Shown here: piece after piece, positions 16,817 through 26,378 of the stretch
Numbering within the stretch: position 1 is the first letter of the stretch
Layout: each line of letters starts with the position of its first letter
Assembly (NCBI GenBank): GCA_900318065.1
Contig: ONIY01000007.1
Span: 27,197-91,196, forward strand
Source: an uncultured Prevotellaceae bacterium
GTDB lineage: Bacteria; Bacteroidota; Bacteroidia; Bacteroidales; Muribaculaceae
Length of the DNA: 64,000 nucleotides
Direction: 5' to 3'
Position numbers and translations under genes: made by a program
Notes under the pieces: model-generated
The model's database searches: none
What the model was told of the DNA's origin: nothing
The model's input: the letters and a program-made list of their open reading frames with translations, nothing else

Positions 16817-17980
16817 ATGAAGATTTTACACACTAGTGACTGGCATCTGGGGCATGTGCTTTATGGCTATGACCGCAGCGAGGAGCAGATGTCGATGCTC
16901 AGTCAGATTGAGAGAATTATCAAGGACACACAGCCCGACCTGATGGTGCTCAGTGGCGACGTGTACCACACCTCACAGCCCAGCGCAGCGGTGCAGACTA
17001 TGTTTGCCAACGCCATCGTGGCGATGCACCAGGCATGCCCCAAGATGACCATCGTGGTCACCGCAGGCAACCATGACAGCGGCTCCAGGCACGAGATCTA
17101 CCAAGCGCCCTGGCTTGCCCACAATGTGCATGTGATAGGAAACATCGACAAGGAACACCCCGAGAACCACATCATCGAGGTGCCTGGCAAGGGATGGGTG
17201 GTGGCAGTGCCCTACGCCTATGAGCGCATCATCCCCGAGGGATTCTTCCAGCAACTGCTCGACCTGGTGAGCGAGCGCAACACCCAGGGACTGCCCGTGG
17301 TGATGATGGCACACACCACCGTGAGCGGCTGCAGCTACAAGGGCCATGACGACGGCAGCGAGAAGACAGTGGGAGGCATCGACAGCATGCCTCACGAGGC
17401 GCTGGGCACAGGCTACGACTACCTGGCACTGGGACACATACACCATGCGCAGTTCATTCACGACACCGGTCACCGCATGCGCTACAGCGGCACACCACTG
17501 GCAGTGAGCTTCGACGAGACCTATGAGCACACTATCTCGATTGTCGACATTGACCACCACGGCGACGAGCCACAGGTAGAGCCCCTAGCCATCAACAATC
17601 CCCATCCACTCGTCAACCTCCCCACCCAGGGCACCGCAACATGGGATGAGGTGAAAGAATTGCTCGAGAAGTTCCCCAACGACAATCCAGCCTACGTGCG
17701 CCTGAATGTGATGGTTGAAGACACTCTGCCTCATGGCGCACTTGACGAGGCACGCGCTCTCGCTGCCGACAAGCAATGCCGGCTGTGCCACATCAACACC
17801 AAGCGGCCTGAGCGCGAGCGCGAGCAGTCGCAAGCCCTCACGGTACAGGAACTTCAGGAAATCAAGCCCATCGACATCGCCAAGCGCTATGCCGCCTATA
17901 CTGGCACCCCCTTCGACAGCACAATGGAGGAAATGTTTAACGAAGTGCTCCAGGCACTGCAACAAGAAGAAAGGATATGA
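16817..17980 (+). CDS. sbcD: SbcD nuclease subunit of the SbcCD (Mre11-Rad50-type) complex
   Basis: The 387-residue protein carries the calcineurin-like phosphoesterase motifs of SbcD/Mre11: HTSDWHLGH at 5-13, SGDVYHTSQPS with the metal-binding Asp, TAGNHDSGSRHE, MAHTTVSG and LGHIHHAQ. With SbcC it forms the ATP-dependent exo/endonuclease that opens hairpins and protein-blocked DNA ends. Its last four bases (ATGA) overlap the start of sbcC, so the two are translationally coupled. The start follows a heptad repeat array almost without gap. Confidence 0.96.
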   Translation: MKILHTSDWHLGHVLYGYDRSEEQMSMLSQIERIIKDTQPDLMVLSGDVYHTSQPSAAVQTMFANAIVAMHQACPKMTIVVTAGNHDSGSRHEIYQAPWLAHNVHVIGNIDKEHPENHIIEVPGKGWVVAVPYAYERIIPEGFFQQLLDLVSERNTQGLPVVMMAHTTVSGCSYKGHDDGSEKTVGGIDSMPHEALGTGYDYLALGHIHHAQFIHDTGHRMRYSGTPLAVSFDETYEHTISIVDIDHHGDEPQVEPLAINNPHPLVNLPTQGTATWDEVKELLEKFPNDNPAYVRLNVMVEDTLPHGALDEARALAADKQCRLCHINTKRPEREREQSQALTVQELQEIKPIDIAKRYAAYTGTPFDSTMEEMFNEVLQALQQEERI

Positions 17981-20900
17981 AGATACTCAAACTCAACATC
18001 CACAACATAGCATCGATAGAGGATGCCGAGATAAACTTTGAGGAGCAGCCTCTTGCCCAGAGCGAGGTGTTTCTGATTGCAGGAAAGACGGGGTCGGGAA
18101 AATCGACCATCCTCGACGCCATCTGCCTGGCACTCTTTGACAACACTCCCAGGCTGAACAACACAAATATCGAGGGCAAAGACCCAAACGATAAAGACAT
18201 CTCCACCTCAAGCCAACTCCAACTGCTGCGACGCAACACCGCCGAGGGATGGGTAAAACTGTGGTTCCTGGGCAGCAACGGCAAGCATTACGAGTCGTTC
18301 TGGACCGTCGCCAGAGCCTACAAGAAAGTAACTGGAGCGTTGAATCTGCGAAGCAGAAAGTGGTTCCTCACCATTGTTGAAGACAACAAGCAACTCAACA
18401 AGATAGACGAAATCAAAGAAGAAATCAGCAAAGCCATCGGCCTTGATTTCAGCCAGTTCTGCCGCACCACAATGCTGGCACAAGGTGAGTTCACCAAGTT
18501 CCTCAACAGCAAGGACGATGACAAGTGTGCCATCCTTGAGAAAATCACTGGCATTGACATCTATTCCAAAATTGGCGCCAAGGTGTTTGAAATCACCAAA
18601 ACAAAAAAAGACGATTACGACAAAGCCCTGGAGCGCGTCAACCAGATGGAAATCTTGAGCGACGAGAAAATAGCCGAAATACAGGGCAATATCAGCAAGC
18701 TCAATGCCGAGAACGCAAAGCTGGTCAAGCGTCAGAAGGAGGTTAATGACAAGAAAACATGGCTCGAGGAGTTGACCAAGAAGACCACCGAGGCCACCAC
18801 CGCCGCAACGCAGCTAAGCGAAGCACAAGAGATGGTACAGAGCGACGAGTTCAAGCAGCAAGAGTCGCTTGTAAATGACTGGAACGCCACCATCGAGGCA
18901 AGATCCTGGCTCAAAGATCGCAACACTCAGGCACAGACACTCAAAACGCTTGAGGAAGAAATGCGGCACCACCTCGACACTTTCGCCACCTACAAGCAGG
19001 GCGAGCGTGCCATGTCGCAAAACATCGACAGGTGTCGCGACACCCTCAGCCAGCAACAGGCCATGATTGACGAGCAAAACGACAAGAAGAACATTTTCGA
19101 CCAGCAGCTTGCCATCAACGAGAAACTCAACACTCTGCACAACTGCAACCAAGCGATTGCCAGGGAGAACGAAGCCATTGATAGAGCCAACGCCCTGCTC
19201 TCGGGCAAACTGAAAACCGCCAAGGAAAAAGCCGAGAGAGAGCACAAAGCCAAAGACGATGTCCACAAGACATTGCACGACTCTCACGCCAGTCTTGTGA
19301 AAGAGCTTGAGGAATGCCACATCGCTCAACTGCGTAATAGAGCCAATGAGGTCAACGACACCCTTCACAACATAGAAACTGCCAAACTCGTGCTTGAAAA
19401 CCGCGACACGGGCAGGCAACAGGTGGAGCAAAAGCGTGATGCTCTCAACGACATTGACGAGATTATCAATGACCTCAGAGCAAAGCTTGAGAAATTCAAG
19501 CAGGCAAAGCAAGAAGCGACCATCGCGCTGAACTCTAAACGAGAAACCTATGACAAGTTGCGCGAGAGCGTTGAGCAGTGGGCCAAGGACATCCGTTCCA
19601 AGCTCAAAATTGGCGACAAGTGCCCCGTGTGCCAGCGAGAGATAACCCACGCCCTGCCACATGAGGACGAGATAAACAGATTCTTCATCGCTGCCGACAA
19701 CGATCTCAAGCAAGCGCAAGATGCACTCGACGAAGCAACAAACAACTACAATCATTGCGATGCCAACATCAAGGCACAAGAACACCAAAAGGCACAAGTT
19801 CTGAAAGAGCTCAACACCGCAAAGACCTACCTCGAAAATCAGGAAAAACAGCTTGTTAAGGCATGCGCACAGTGCGGCATAACAACGGTTAATGACAACA
19901 CCCTTCAACTGCTTGAAGACAAAAAGCAGAAATTCGATGCCGAGAATGCCGAGCTGCAGACAAAACTCGCCCATGCCGAGGATCTCGAAAGAAAAGCGGG
20001 AACGGCTCTGCAAGACCGCGATAACGCACGCAAAGAACTTGACAAGGCCAAGCAGGACCTTGACAAAGCAAGCGAAGCTATCACCAAGTGCACAAACGAC
20101 ATCGACAAGAGCCGCCGTGTGATTAGCGAGAATGACAAGCAAGTCAAGGACCTGAGCGAGAATATCTCCAGCATGCTCGGCGACACCACCTGGCAGCACA
20201 ACTGGAAGACCGAAACTCAGGAGTTTGCACTTGAGCTGGAGAAATTGGCAACAGACTACAAGTCGCTGGTTGAGAAACATAAAAACCTGCAGATTACACT
20301 CTACAATCTCAAGCAAGAACATGAGAATGTCAAGGAGTCACTCAACGCGATTGTTGGCCTTGTGCCATCTTTCAAAGAAGCTCAAGACCTTCCTGCGCGA
20401 GAGATTGCCAACCTGCTCTCCAAGGCTGGCACACTGCGCTCGCAAGTGGCTGCCACTCAGCAACAAATCGATAGCACTACCAACACCCACAAGAAACTTG
20501 GCGACAATCTCGCACAGTTTGTCGAGCAGCATCCGTCCTATACCACCGAGCGCCTTACCCAGCTCGCCGTACACAGCCGGCAAGACATCGCACAACTGCA
20601 GCAGCAGCTCCAGAGAGACAAGGACAGAGTGGTTGCCTGCGAGGCTGCTGTCAAGCTTAAAAAGAATGAACTGGAAACTCATCGCATCAACAAGCCAGAA
20701 CTCGACGAGAACGATACCATTGAGTCGCTGACAGCAAAACTTAATGAAATCAATGGTGAGATTCTTGAATTAGGCGAGAAAGTTGGCGGCCTGAACTTCC
20801 TGCTCAAGAACGATGCCACCAACAAGGAGAAGCAGCATGAACTCATAGTCGAGAGCGACCGCCGGAAGGGAATATACCAGCAATGGGAACGTCTCAACAA

Positions 20901-21384
20901 CCTCATTGGCGACCGAACGGGCAAGAATTTTCGCACCATCGCTCTGAGTTACATCCTCGAGAACCTTATCCAGTCGGCAAATTACTACATGCACACCCTC
21001 TCCGACCGGTATACCCTCAACATACAACCAGGCTCGGCGGTCATCAATGTCGTCGATGCCTATCAGGGATATGCCCTGCGAGCCACCAGCACCATCTCGG
21101 GTGGCGAGAGCTTCCTCGTGTCGCTGGCGCTGGCGCTGGCACTGAGCGACATTGCCCAGCAACTTCGGGTAGACATGCTCTTCATTGACGAGGGATTTGG
21201 TTCGCTGAGTGGAGAACCGCTGCAGAAGGCGATCAACACCTTGCGCACACTGCACAATGCCACTGGCCGCCAGGTGGGCATTATCAGCCATATTGAGGAA
21301 CTCAAAGAGAGAATCCCCGTGCAGATTCAGGTGAACCAGGAAGGCAACTCCTCAAGCAGCACCGTCAAGGTAGTGAGCTTGTAA
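17977..21384 (+). CDS. sbcC: SbcC ATPase subunit of the SbcCD nuclease
   Basis: The 1135-residue product is the Rad50-like ABC ATPase partner of SbcD. The Walker A motif GKTGSGKST lies near residue 40. Long coiled-coil arms, rich in E, K, Q and A heptads, run from about 190 to 930. They meet at a zinc hook C549-P-V-C552 (KCPVCQREITH). The C-terminal lobe has the ABC signature (TISGGESFLVSLALALALS) and Walker B (MLFIDEGFGSLS). It overlaps sbcD by four bases. It is a separate gene from the SMC-like JetC at 29818, which lacks the hook and has a diverged signature. Confidence 0.96.
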   Translation: MKILKLNIHNIASIEDAEINFEEQPLAQSEVFLIAGKTGSGKSTILDAICLALFDNTPRLNNTNIEGKDPNDKDISTSSQLQLLRRNTAEGWVKLWFLGSNGKHYESFWTVARAYKKVTGALNLRSRKWFLTIVEDNKQLNKIDEIKEEISKAIGLDFSQFCRTTMLAQGEFTKFLNSKDDDKCAILEKITGIDIYSKIGAKVFEITKTKKDDYDKALERVNQMEILSDEKIAEIQGNISKLNAENAKLVKRQKEVNDKKTWLEELTKKTTEATTAATQLSEAQEMVQSDEFKQQESLVNDWNATIEARSWLKDRNTQAQTLKTLEEEMRHHLDTFATYKQGERAMSQNIDRCRDTLSQQQAMIDEQNDKKNIFDQQLAINEKLNTLHNCNQAIARENEAIDRANALLSGKLKTAKEKAEREHKAKDDVHKTLHDSHASLVKELEECHIAQLRNRANEVNDTLHNIETAKLVLENRDTGRQQVEQKRDALNDIDEIINDLRAKLEKFKQAKQEATIALNSKRETYDKLRESVEQWAKDIRSKLKIGDKCPVCQREITHALPHEDEINRFFIAADNDLKQAQDALDEATNNYNHCDANIKAQEHQKAQVLKELNTAKTYLENQEKQLVKACAQCGITTVNDNTLQLLEDKKQKFDAENAELQTKLAHAEDLERKAGTALQDRDNARKELDKAKQDLDKASEAITKCTNDIDKSRRVISENDKQVKDLSENISSMLGDTTWQHNWKTETQEFALELEKLATDYKSLVEKHKNLQITLYNLKQEHENVKESLNAIVGLVPSFKEAQDLPAREIANLLSKAGTLRSQVAATQQQIDSTTNTHKKLGDNLAQFVEQHPSYTTERLTQLAVHSRQDIAQLQQQLQRDKDRVVACEAAVKLKKNELETHRINKPELDENDTIESLTAKLNEINGEILELGEKVGGLNFLLKNDATNKEKQHELIVESDRRKGIYQQWERLNNLIGDRTGKNFRTIALSYILENLIQSANYYMHTLSDRYTLNIQPGSAVINVVDAYQGYALRATSTISGGESFLVSLALALALSDIAQQLRVDMLFIDEGFGSLSGEPLQKAINTLRTLHNATGRQVGIISHIEELKERIPVQIQVNQEGNSSSSTVKVVSL

Positions 21385-21406
21385 TCAATATCCTATTCAC
21401 TATTAG

Positions 21407-21456
21407 CAATTCCTACCCATTCCTCTCCATTCCTATCCATTCCTATCCACTCCTAT
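21407..21456. repeat. 10-bp tandem repeat between sbcC and the SpoU methyltransferase
   Basis: Units of CCATTCCTAT type repeat five times with small changes in the 58-bp gap between two convergent genes, running into the last codons of the gene at 21443. A similar 10-bp array lies at 57375-57425. Confidence 0.75.
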
Positions 21457-22252
21457 CACGTCGCAGTTGCCAGAATGCCACTGCCGAGGCGGCTGCGACG
21501 TTGAGAGAGTCAACGCCGTGGCTCATGGGGATGCGCACCACATAGTCGGTGCTGGCAATGGTCTCCTGTGGCAGGCCGTCGCCCTCGGTGCCCATCACTA
21601 TAGCCAGTCGTGGCTCAGTGGCGAGAACAGGGGCGTCGAGAGGGATGGACTTATCGGTCAGCGCCATCGCCACAGTCTTGAAGCCCAGCGAGTTGAGACT
21701 CTGCAATGGTGAGGTGAGCCAAGTCCAAGGAACAAGGAACACCGAGCCCATCGACACCCTCACGGCGCGGCGGTTCAACGGGTCGCACGAGGTGGGCGTG
21801 AGCAACACGGCATCGATGCCCAAGGCTGCCGCCGAGCGAAAGATGGCGCCAATGTTGGTAGTGTCGGTAACACCGTCAATCACCACTACACGGCTGGCAT
21901 CGCGGCACACTTGCTCAACCGTCTTGGGCAATGGGCGCCGCATGGCACACAACACGCCGCGAGTGAGCACATAGCCCGTGAGCTGCGACAGCAGTTGGCG
22001 CTCACCAGTATAGATGGGAATATCGCCACACCGCTCAATGATGGCTGCCGCGTCACCCTCGATGTGACGTCGCTCGCACAGCAGCGCAAGAGGCTCATAG
22101 CCAGCCCTAAGCGCCACGTCAATCACCTTGGGACTCTCGGCAATAAAAATGCCCTTTTCGGGCTCGAGGCGGTTGCGCAACTGCGCCTCGGTCAAAGTGC
22201 CAAACACCTCCACCCCACTCTGCTCCAGCGATGTTATCTCGATTATTGCCAT
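21443..22252 (-). CDS. TrmH/SpoU-family RNA 2'-O-methyltransferase
   Basis: The 269-residue product has the SPOUT knot motifs: motif 1 NIGAIFRSAAALGIDAV, motif 2 IVMGTEGDGLPQE and motif 3 VDSLNVAAASAVAFW. An N-terminal L30e-like substrate-binding domain precedes them (residues about 1-110). It methylates ribose in rRNA or tRNA using S-adenosylmethionine; whether it is RlmB-like or TrmH-like cannot be told. The start MAIIEITSLEQSG at 22252 is chosen over a longer upstream frame because the leader there is AT-rich noncoding sequence. It is convergent with sbcC and divergent from the gene at 22381. Confidence 0.88.
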   Translation of the reverse strand: MAIIEITSLEQSGVEVFGTLTEAQLRNRLEPEKGIFIAESPKVIDVALRAGYEPLALLCERRHIEGDAAAIIERCGDIPIYTGERQLLSQLTGYVLTRGVLCAMRRPLPKTVEQVCRDASRVVVIDGVTDTTNIGAIFRSAAALGIDAVLLTPTSCDPLNRRAVRVSMGSVFLVPWTWLTSPLQSLNSLGFKTVAMALTDKSIPLDAPVLATEPRLAIVMGTEGDGLPQETIASTDYVVRIPMSHGVDSLNVAAASAVAFWQLRRDRSG

Positions 22253-22380
22253 AGGTACTAATAATTTTTTTGACCACAAAATTACAAAATACGTGCACTT
22301 ATGCGCAAAAAACATTGTCTTTTTTGGTAAATTCGATAAAATCCTCTACCTTTACGCATTATTTTAGCAAAACCACAACT

Positions 22381-22566
22381 ATGGCATATCCCTGCGAGAA
22401 CTGCAAATTCCGGGCTCACTACGACAAGAAGCCCAAGTCGGCGCTAGGCCGCTTCTGGCGCTGGCACATCAACTTTTGCCCAGGCTGGAAAGCCTATTTC
22501 ACCAGTCTGAGCCAAGAGAAGAAAACCGAGTTTAGAAACAAGTATAATTTCACCAAGTACCAATGA
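22381..22566 (+). CDS. Small conserved protein with Cys/His motif
   Basis: A 61-residue protein (MAYPCENCKFRAHYDKKP, then RFWRWHINFCPGWKAYF) with CENC near the N-terminus and H-x3-C about 25 residues on. This could bind a metal but is not a known finger. I know it only as a small protein of Bacteroidales genomes without assigned function. A TACCTTTA -7-like box lies about 35 bases upstream. Its stop overlaps the start of the thioredoxin-like gene by four bases, so the two are translated together, which hints at a shared redox or export role (inference). Confidence 0.7.
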   Translation: MAYPCENCKFRAHYDKKPKSALGRFWRWHINFCPGWKAYFTSLSQEKKTEFRNKYNFTKYQ

Positions 22567-23063
22567 AACGATTAACCTTCATAGCATTTATCCTCGCATT
22601 GCTCACACTGAGCAACGCTGCTCATGCCCAGTTGAAGAAAGTGTATAACGACGACATCGACCCCATGGAGCAAATCGACAAAGCGATTGCCCAGGCCAAT
22701 GAGCAGGGCAAGTATGTGATTTGCCAGGTGGGTGGCAACTGGTGCCCATGGTGCCTGAAGTTTGCACAGTTCATCACCGACGATGAAGAGATCAACCAAT
22801 ACATCAACCAGAACTACGTCTACATCCACGTGAGTTACAACCCGCACCAGTCGAAGGACGAGGCGCGCGACAAGGCCATGCTTAAGCGACTGGGCAACCC
22901 CGGCAGGTTTGGATACCCAGTCTTTGTAGTGCTCGACGAGAAAGGCAATGTGATTCACATCCAGGACTCCAGCTATCTCGAGGAAGGCAAGAGCTACCAC
23001 AAGGACAAAGTGCTGCAATTCTTCATCAACTGGACACCAAAAGCCGTGAGAGGCGAGAAATAG
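22563..23063 (+). CDS. Exported thioredoxin-like protein with CPWC active site
   Basis: The 166-residue protein has a signal peptide (MKRLTFIAFILALLTLSNAAHA) and a thioredoxin fold with C-P-W-C in GGNWCPWCLKFAQF. A Pro-containing loop follows further on (RFGYPVFVVLDEKGNV), as in thiol-disulphide enzymes of the DUF255/thioredoxin_7 kind. It likely acts on disulphides in the periplasm. It overlaps the gene before it and abuts the gene after it (TAG then ATG), so it sits in the middle of an operon. Confidence 0.85.
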   Translation: MKRLTFIAFILALLTLSNAAHAQLKKVYNDDIDPMEQIDKAIAQANEQGKYVICQVGGNWCPWCLKFAQFITDDEEINQYINQNYVYIHVSYNPHQSKDEARDKAMLKRLGNPGRFGYPVFVVLDEKGNVIHIQDSSYLEEGKSYHKDKVLQFFINWTPKAVRGEK

Positions 23064-23492
23064 ATGAGTCCTTTTGACGCAATCGACCGCCTCCACACAC
23101 TGCCTTACTGTATTATCGACATCTTGCCCAAGCAGGTGCCAGCAGACGGTGAGGGACAGTACTTCAAGATTGAACAGTACTTCTTGAGCGAACCGCAACG
23201 CGGGATTATTGACCGCAGATTTGCAAACGTGCTGCTCAAGCTCAACTGCTATAAGGACCTGACAGTGTGCCTGGCAGCAACCGACAAACACCTCGACAAC
23301 CCCACCCCCCAAGAACTTGAGGAAATGGTGATGTCGAGACAACCACTAAGCATCTTGCTTGATGGCTCACAATCGTTGATCGACATCACTGGCGATGACC
23401 ATTACATGACCTTTTATGGTCACAACGAAGAGACACTGAACCTAATAAACTCTATTGCAACTGCCGAGGGACTACACTTGTGGAAACCTTGA
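23064..23492 (+). CDS. Conserved hypothetical protein
   Basis: A 142-residue soluble protein with no signal peptide or membrane segment. It starts at the base after the stop of the thioredoxin-like gene. Visible parts are LPYCIIDILPKQVPADGEGQ near the start and a more hydrophilic C-terminal half (DITGDDHYMTFYGHNEETL). I recognise no catalytic motif. Proteins of this kind occur next to acyl-ACP thioesterase and GNAT genes in Bacteroidales, but no function is known to me. Confidence 0.7.
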   Translation: MSPFDAIDRLHTLPYCIIDILPKQVPADGEGQYFKIEQYFLSEPQRGIIDRRFANVLLKLNCYKDLTVCLAATDKHLDNPTPQELEEMVMSRQPLSILLDGSQSLIDITGDDHYMTFYGHNEETLNLINSIATAEGLHLWKP

Positions 23493-23514
23493 TACAATAA
23501 TTATTTTTTATTTA

Positions 23515-24219
23515 ATGTACAGCCTAAAATATAAAGTCACCACCAGCACTTGCGACAGCAATGGGAGGCTCAAACTGTTCTCGGCACTGCAGATGATGCA
23601 AGACTGCTCCGAGATGTGGATTGACAGCGAGCCCACGGTGAAGCACTACTTCGCCCAGCAAAACATGACCCAGCTGCTTGCCACGCGACAAGTAGAGGTG
23701 GTGAGACTACCCGAGTTTAAAGAAGACCTCACGGTGACAACATCGGTCTATGAGGTGAAGCCTATGTTTGGCTTCCGCAACACGTTCATCTACGACGCTC
23801 AAGGCGAGCCTTGCTTCAAGACGTGGAGCATGGGAGCCTTTGTCGACCTGGCTACTGGCAAACTCAAGCGCATTGATGATGCCACTATTGCGTCAATCGC
23901 CATCGACCCACAGCAGGAGATGCACTACCGCGACCGCCGCATCATCGTGCCTAAGGAAAGCGCCGTAGCTCACCCACCAGTGCCGGTGATGCGCGCCGAC
24001 ATCGACTACAATAAGCACATGAACAATGCCTGCTACGTGCGCATCGCTATGGAACTGCTGCCCAGCGACTTCGTGGTCAAGGGCATGAGGATGGAATATC
24101 GCGTTCCCGCCAAGCTGGGCGACGAGCTAACGCCCACAGTTTATGACAACGGCGACACAATAATTGTTTCGCTACTAACCGGCACCGAGACGAGCGCTAT
24201 AATTGAGTTCAGCCGATAA
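23515..24219 (+). CDS. Acyl-ACP thioesterase (double hotdog)
   Basis: The 234-residue product matches bacterial FatA-like acyl-[acyl carrier protein] thioesterases, which release fatty acids from ACP. It has two hotdog halves; the second carries ADIDYNKHMNNACYVRIA, with the N-x-H-x-N-N pattern typical of this family. The first half starts MYSLKYKVTTSTCDSNGR and contains MMQDCSEMW. The start at 23515 is used because the longer frame would overlap the previous gene. It lies 22 bases after that gene. Confidence 0.88.
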   Translation: MYSLKYKVTTSTCDSNGRLKLFSALQMMQDCSEMWIDSEPTVKHYFAQQNMTQLLATRQVEVVRLPEFKEDLTVTTSVYEVKPMFGFRNTFIYDAQGEPCFKTWSMGAFVDLATGKLKRIDDATIASIAIDPQQEMHYRDRRIIVPKESAVAHPPVPVMRADIDYNKHMNNACYVRIAMELLPSDFVVKGMRMEYRVPAKLGDELTPTVYDNGDTIIVSLLTGTETSAIIEFSR

Positions 24220-24231
24220 AAGCAAGCAAGA

Positions 24232-24780
24232 ATGATTATCGAGAAACCAATAAATAAAACCAATGCCACCGAGCAGTTGCGACGGCTTTATGAGACAGCA
24301 TTCCCCCAGGAAGAACAGATTCCCTGGGACGACCTGATGCAACTGATTGACACTATGCCACTTGACTTTACCGCCTACTACGACGGCGATGCGCTGATGG
24401 GTTTTACTATCGTCTATCCGCGCAAGTCGTTTAACTGGTTCTGGTACTTTGCCGTGCCCGAACCACTGCGCGGCAAGGGCGTGGGGCAAACAATTCTCTC
24501 ACAGCTCATTGCGAAATATAAGCAGTGCAACAACATCCTCGACATGGAAGACCCCGAGCAGGCTTGTGAAAACCAGGCTGTGCGTCGTCGCCGCCACGAT
24601 TTCTACTCGCGCAACGGCTTTAGCGACACCGGCGTGGGCCGCTCGTTTGGAGGCATCGACTTCACCATCATGAAAATGGGCGACAGGCAATTCACCATGC
24701 AGGACTATGACGACATCATCGCCGAGTTGCACTCCTACTGGGACAACATGCCCAAGCCACAAGAGCAAAGACTTAACTAA
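24232..24780 (+). CDS. GNAT-family N-acetyltransferase
   Basis: The 182-residue protein has the acetyl-CoA binding motif of GNAT enzymes, VPEPLRGKGVGQTILSQLI, at about residues 75-93, preceded by a central beta strand (FNWFWYFAV). A later segment RRRRHDFYSRNGFSDTGV is typical of the end of motif B. The acceptor is unknown. It starts 12 bases after the thioesterase gene and is probably in the same transcript. Confidence 0.85.
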   Translation: MIIEKPINKTNATEQLRRLYETAFPQEEQIPWDDLMQLIDTMPLDFTAYYDGDALMGFTIVYPRKSFNWFWYFAVPEPLRGKGVGQTILSQLIAKYKQCNNILDMEDPEQACENQAVRRRRHDFYSRNGFSDTGVGRSFGGIDFTIMKMGDRQFTMQDYDDIIAELHSYWDNMPKPQEQRLN

Positions 24781-24821
24781 TTAATCCACAATAATTTTCA
24801 CTCTATAATCGTTTACAAATC

Positions 24822-25466
24822 ATGAAAAAAATTATAGTTATTGACGGAGGGCCACGCAAGACCTTCAACACAGCATCGATGCTCCAGAAGTTTGCCGAGG
24901 GAGCCTCGTCGGTGAGCAGCGAGATTGAGGTGAAAACCGTGCGCCTCTACGGCCTTGACTACAAGGGCTGCATGTCGTGCATGGCATGCAAAATCAAGGG
25001 CAAGGCGTCCAACGTTTGCAAGTTCAAGGACGCCCTCTCTCCTGTGCTCGAAGAGATTGCCCAAGCCGACGGGCTCGTGCTGGGCTCGCCCATCTACTTT
25101 GGCGACGTGACGGGCCAGATGCGCACCTTCCTGGAGCGACTGGCATTCCCCTGGCTGTCCTACAACGACTACAGCATGACAGCCCCCAAGAAGATGCCCG
25201 TGCTGCTCATCGAGACCATGAATGGCACCAGCGAGCGCAACAACAGCCAGGGCTACGGCTCGATGCAGTATTGCATCGCAGCGGCACTGGGTGAGCCTGA
25301 GCACCTCATTGCCTACAACACCTACCAAGTGAAGAATTACGACCGCTACGAGCTCGCAGGATTCTCTGAAGAAGCCAAGCGGCAATACCGCGACGCCCAC
25401 TGGGAAGACGACCTCCAGAAGGCCTACAACGCCGGCCGCCACATGGCCCAGGAAATCCTCAAGTAA
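24822..25466 (+). CDS. Flavodoxin-fold NAD(P)H-dependent oxidoreductase
   Basis: The 214-residue protein has the FMN-binding flavodoxin-like fold: IIVIDGGPRKTFNTASML at the N-terminus for the phosphate loop and LGSPIYFGDVTGQMRTFLERL for the isoalloxazine side. A Cys-rich segment (GCMSCMACKIKGKASNVCKF) is like those of iron-sulphur flavoproteins and NADPH-dependent FMN reductases, so an Fe-S cluster is possible. The substrate is unknown. A hairpin followed by TTTATT at 25489 ends the transcript. Confidence 0.85.
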   Translation: MKKIIVIDGGPRKTFNTASMLQKFAEGASSVSSEIEVKTVRLYGLDYKGCMSCMACKIKGKASNVCKFKDALSPVLEEIAQADGLVLGSPIYFGDVTGQMRTFLERLAFPWLSYNDYSMTAPKKMPVLLIETMNGTSERNNSQGYGSMQYCIAAALGEPEHLIAYNTYQVKNYDRYELAGFSEEAKRQYRDAHWEDDLQKAYNAGRHMAQEILK

Positions 25467-25488
25467 CGTGAGTTGAACTGAAACAAAT

Positions 25489-25509
25489 TGCTGAGAATCA
25501 GCATTTATT
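25489..25509 (+). terminator. Hairpin terminator after the flavodoxin-fold gene
   Basis: TGCTGA-GAA-TCAGCA forms a 6-bp stem followed by TTTATT, 23 bases past the stop codon. It separates the housekeeping run from the HipA remnant. Confidence 0.5.
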
Positions 25510-25559
25510 CTGACTGAAGAGTAAAAATCCCGCGCATCTTGCCAGATGAATCTATCACG

Positions 25560-26378
25560 ATGCAGTCGTTATTAACAGTAGTCACCTCTGCCGGAGGCCG
25601 TCAACCCAAAGCCATCATTGCCATTAACCGCAATAATGGCGAGATAAGGAGTGGCCAAATCTCTGGATTAAAAGACTATGACTATTATCTGTTGAAGTTC
25701 GGTAACACCAAATACAGCTCTGCAGAACTGGAGATGACCTATTATGAATTGGCCATTAAGGCAGGCATTCAAATGATGCCTTCTGAACTGTACACAGTTG
25801 ATGGCAACAACCATTTCATCACTAAGCGTTTTGACCGTTATGGTGAAAAGAAAATACACACTCAGACATTAGCTGCCATCTACCCTGATGCAGCAAGCTA
25901 TGAGCGGTTGATAGCAGTGTGCCGTAAACTCCACCTCCCCGAAGCCGACTGTCAAGAGGTGTTCAGAAGAATGGTCTTCAACATTCTTGCCAACAACACC
26001 GACGACCACAACAAGAACTTCTCGTTTATGATGAGCGAAGATGGCACTTGGCGTTTGGCGCCAGCCTACGACATCACATATATCATTGACACAGGTGGCT
26101 ACCTTCCAAATGAAGATCATTGCATGTATATCAGGACAAAACTGCGCAACACCACTCGCAATGACGTAATTCAGTTTGCCCGCGACAACGGCATACGCCG
26201 CCCAGATCCCATCATCAATGACGTTGTTGAGTCGTTGAAACAATTCCGCAGCATCGCACTAAAGTACGGTGTCTCAAAAGAATGTACTGGAAGGGTTGAG
26301 ACAACTATCATCGACAACCTGAAGGCATGGGGAGAATGGAAAGAAGAAACCAGCATGCCACAAACGACTATAAACTGA
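25560..26378 (+). CDS. HipA-like kinase, N-terminally truncated
   Basis: The frame of about 272 residues covers the kinase core of a HipA-type Ser/Thr kinase, toxins that phosphorylate aminoacyl-tRNA synthetases or related targets. Visible are SAGGRQPKAIIAI (nucleotide loop region), FITKRFDRYG, RMVFNILANNTDDHNKNFSF (catalytic Asp and Asn) and RLAPAYDITY (metal-binding Asp). Full HipA is about 410-440 residues; the N-terminal domain of about 130-150 residues is missing, and no HipB or HipS gene precedes it. A TTG at 25539 could extend the start by seven codons. It is probably a decayed toxin or a HipT-like short form without its partner. Confidence 0.7.
   Translation: MQSLLTVVTSAGGRQPKAIIAINRNNGEIRSGQISGLKDYDYYLLKFGNTKYSSAELEMTYYELAIKAGIQMMPSELYTVDGNNHFITKRFDRYGEKKIHTQTLAAIYPDAASYERLIAVCRKLHLPEADCQEVFRRMVFNILANNTDDHNKNFSFMMSEDGTWRLAPAYDITYIIDTGGYLPNEDHCMYIRTKLRNTTRNDVIQFARDNGIRRPDPIINDVVESLKQFRSIALKYGVSKECTGRVETTIIDNLKAWGEWKEETSMPQTTIN

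Noticed and set aside
18814-20322. 502-codon minus-strand open frame
   Set aside because: It is antisense to the coiled-coil part of sbcC, whose biased codons keep the opposite strand free of stops.
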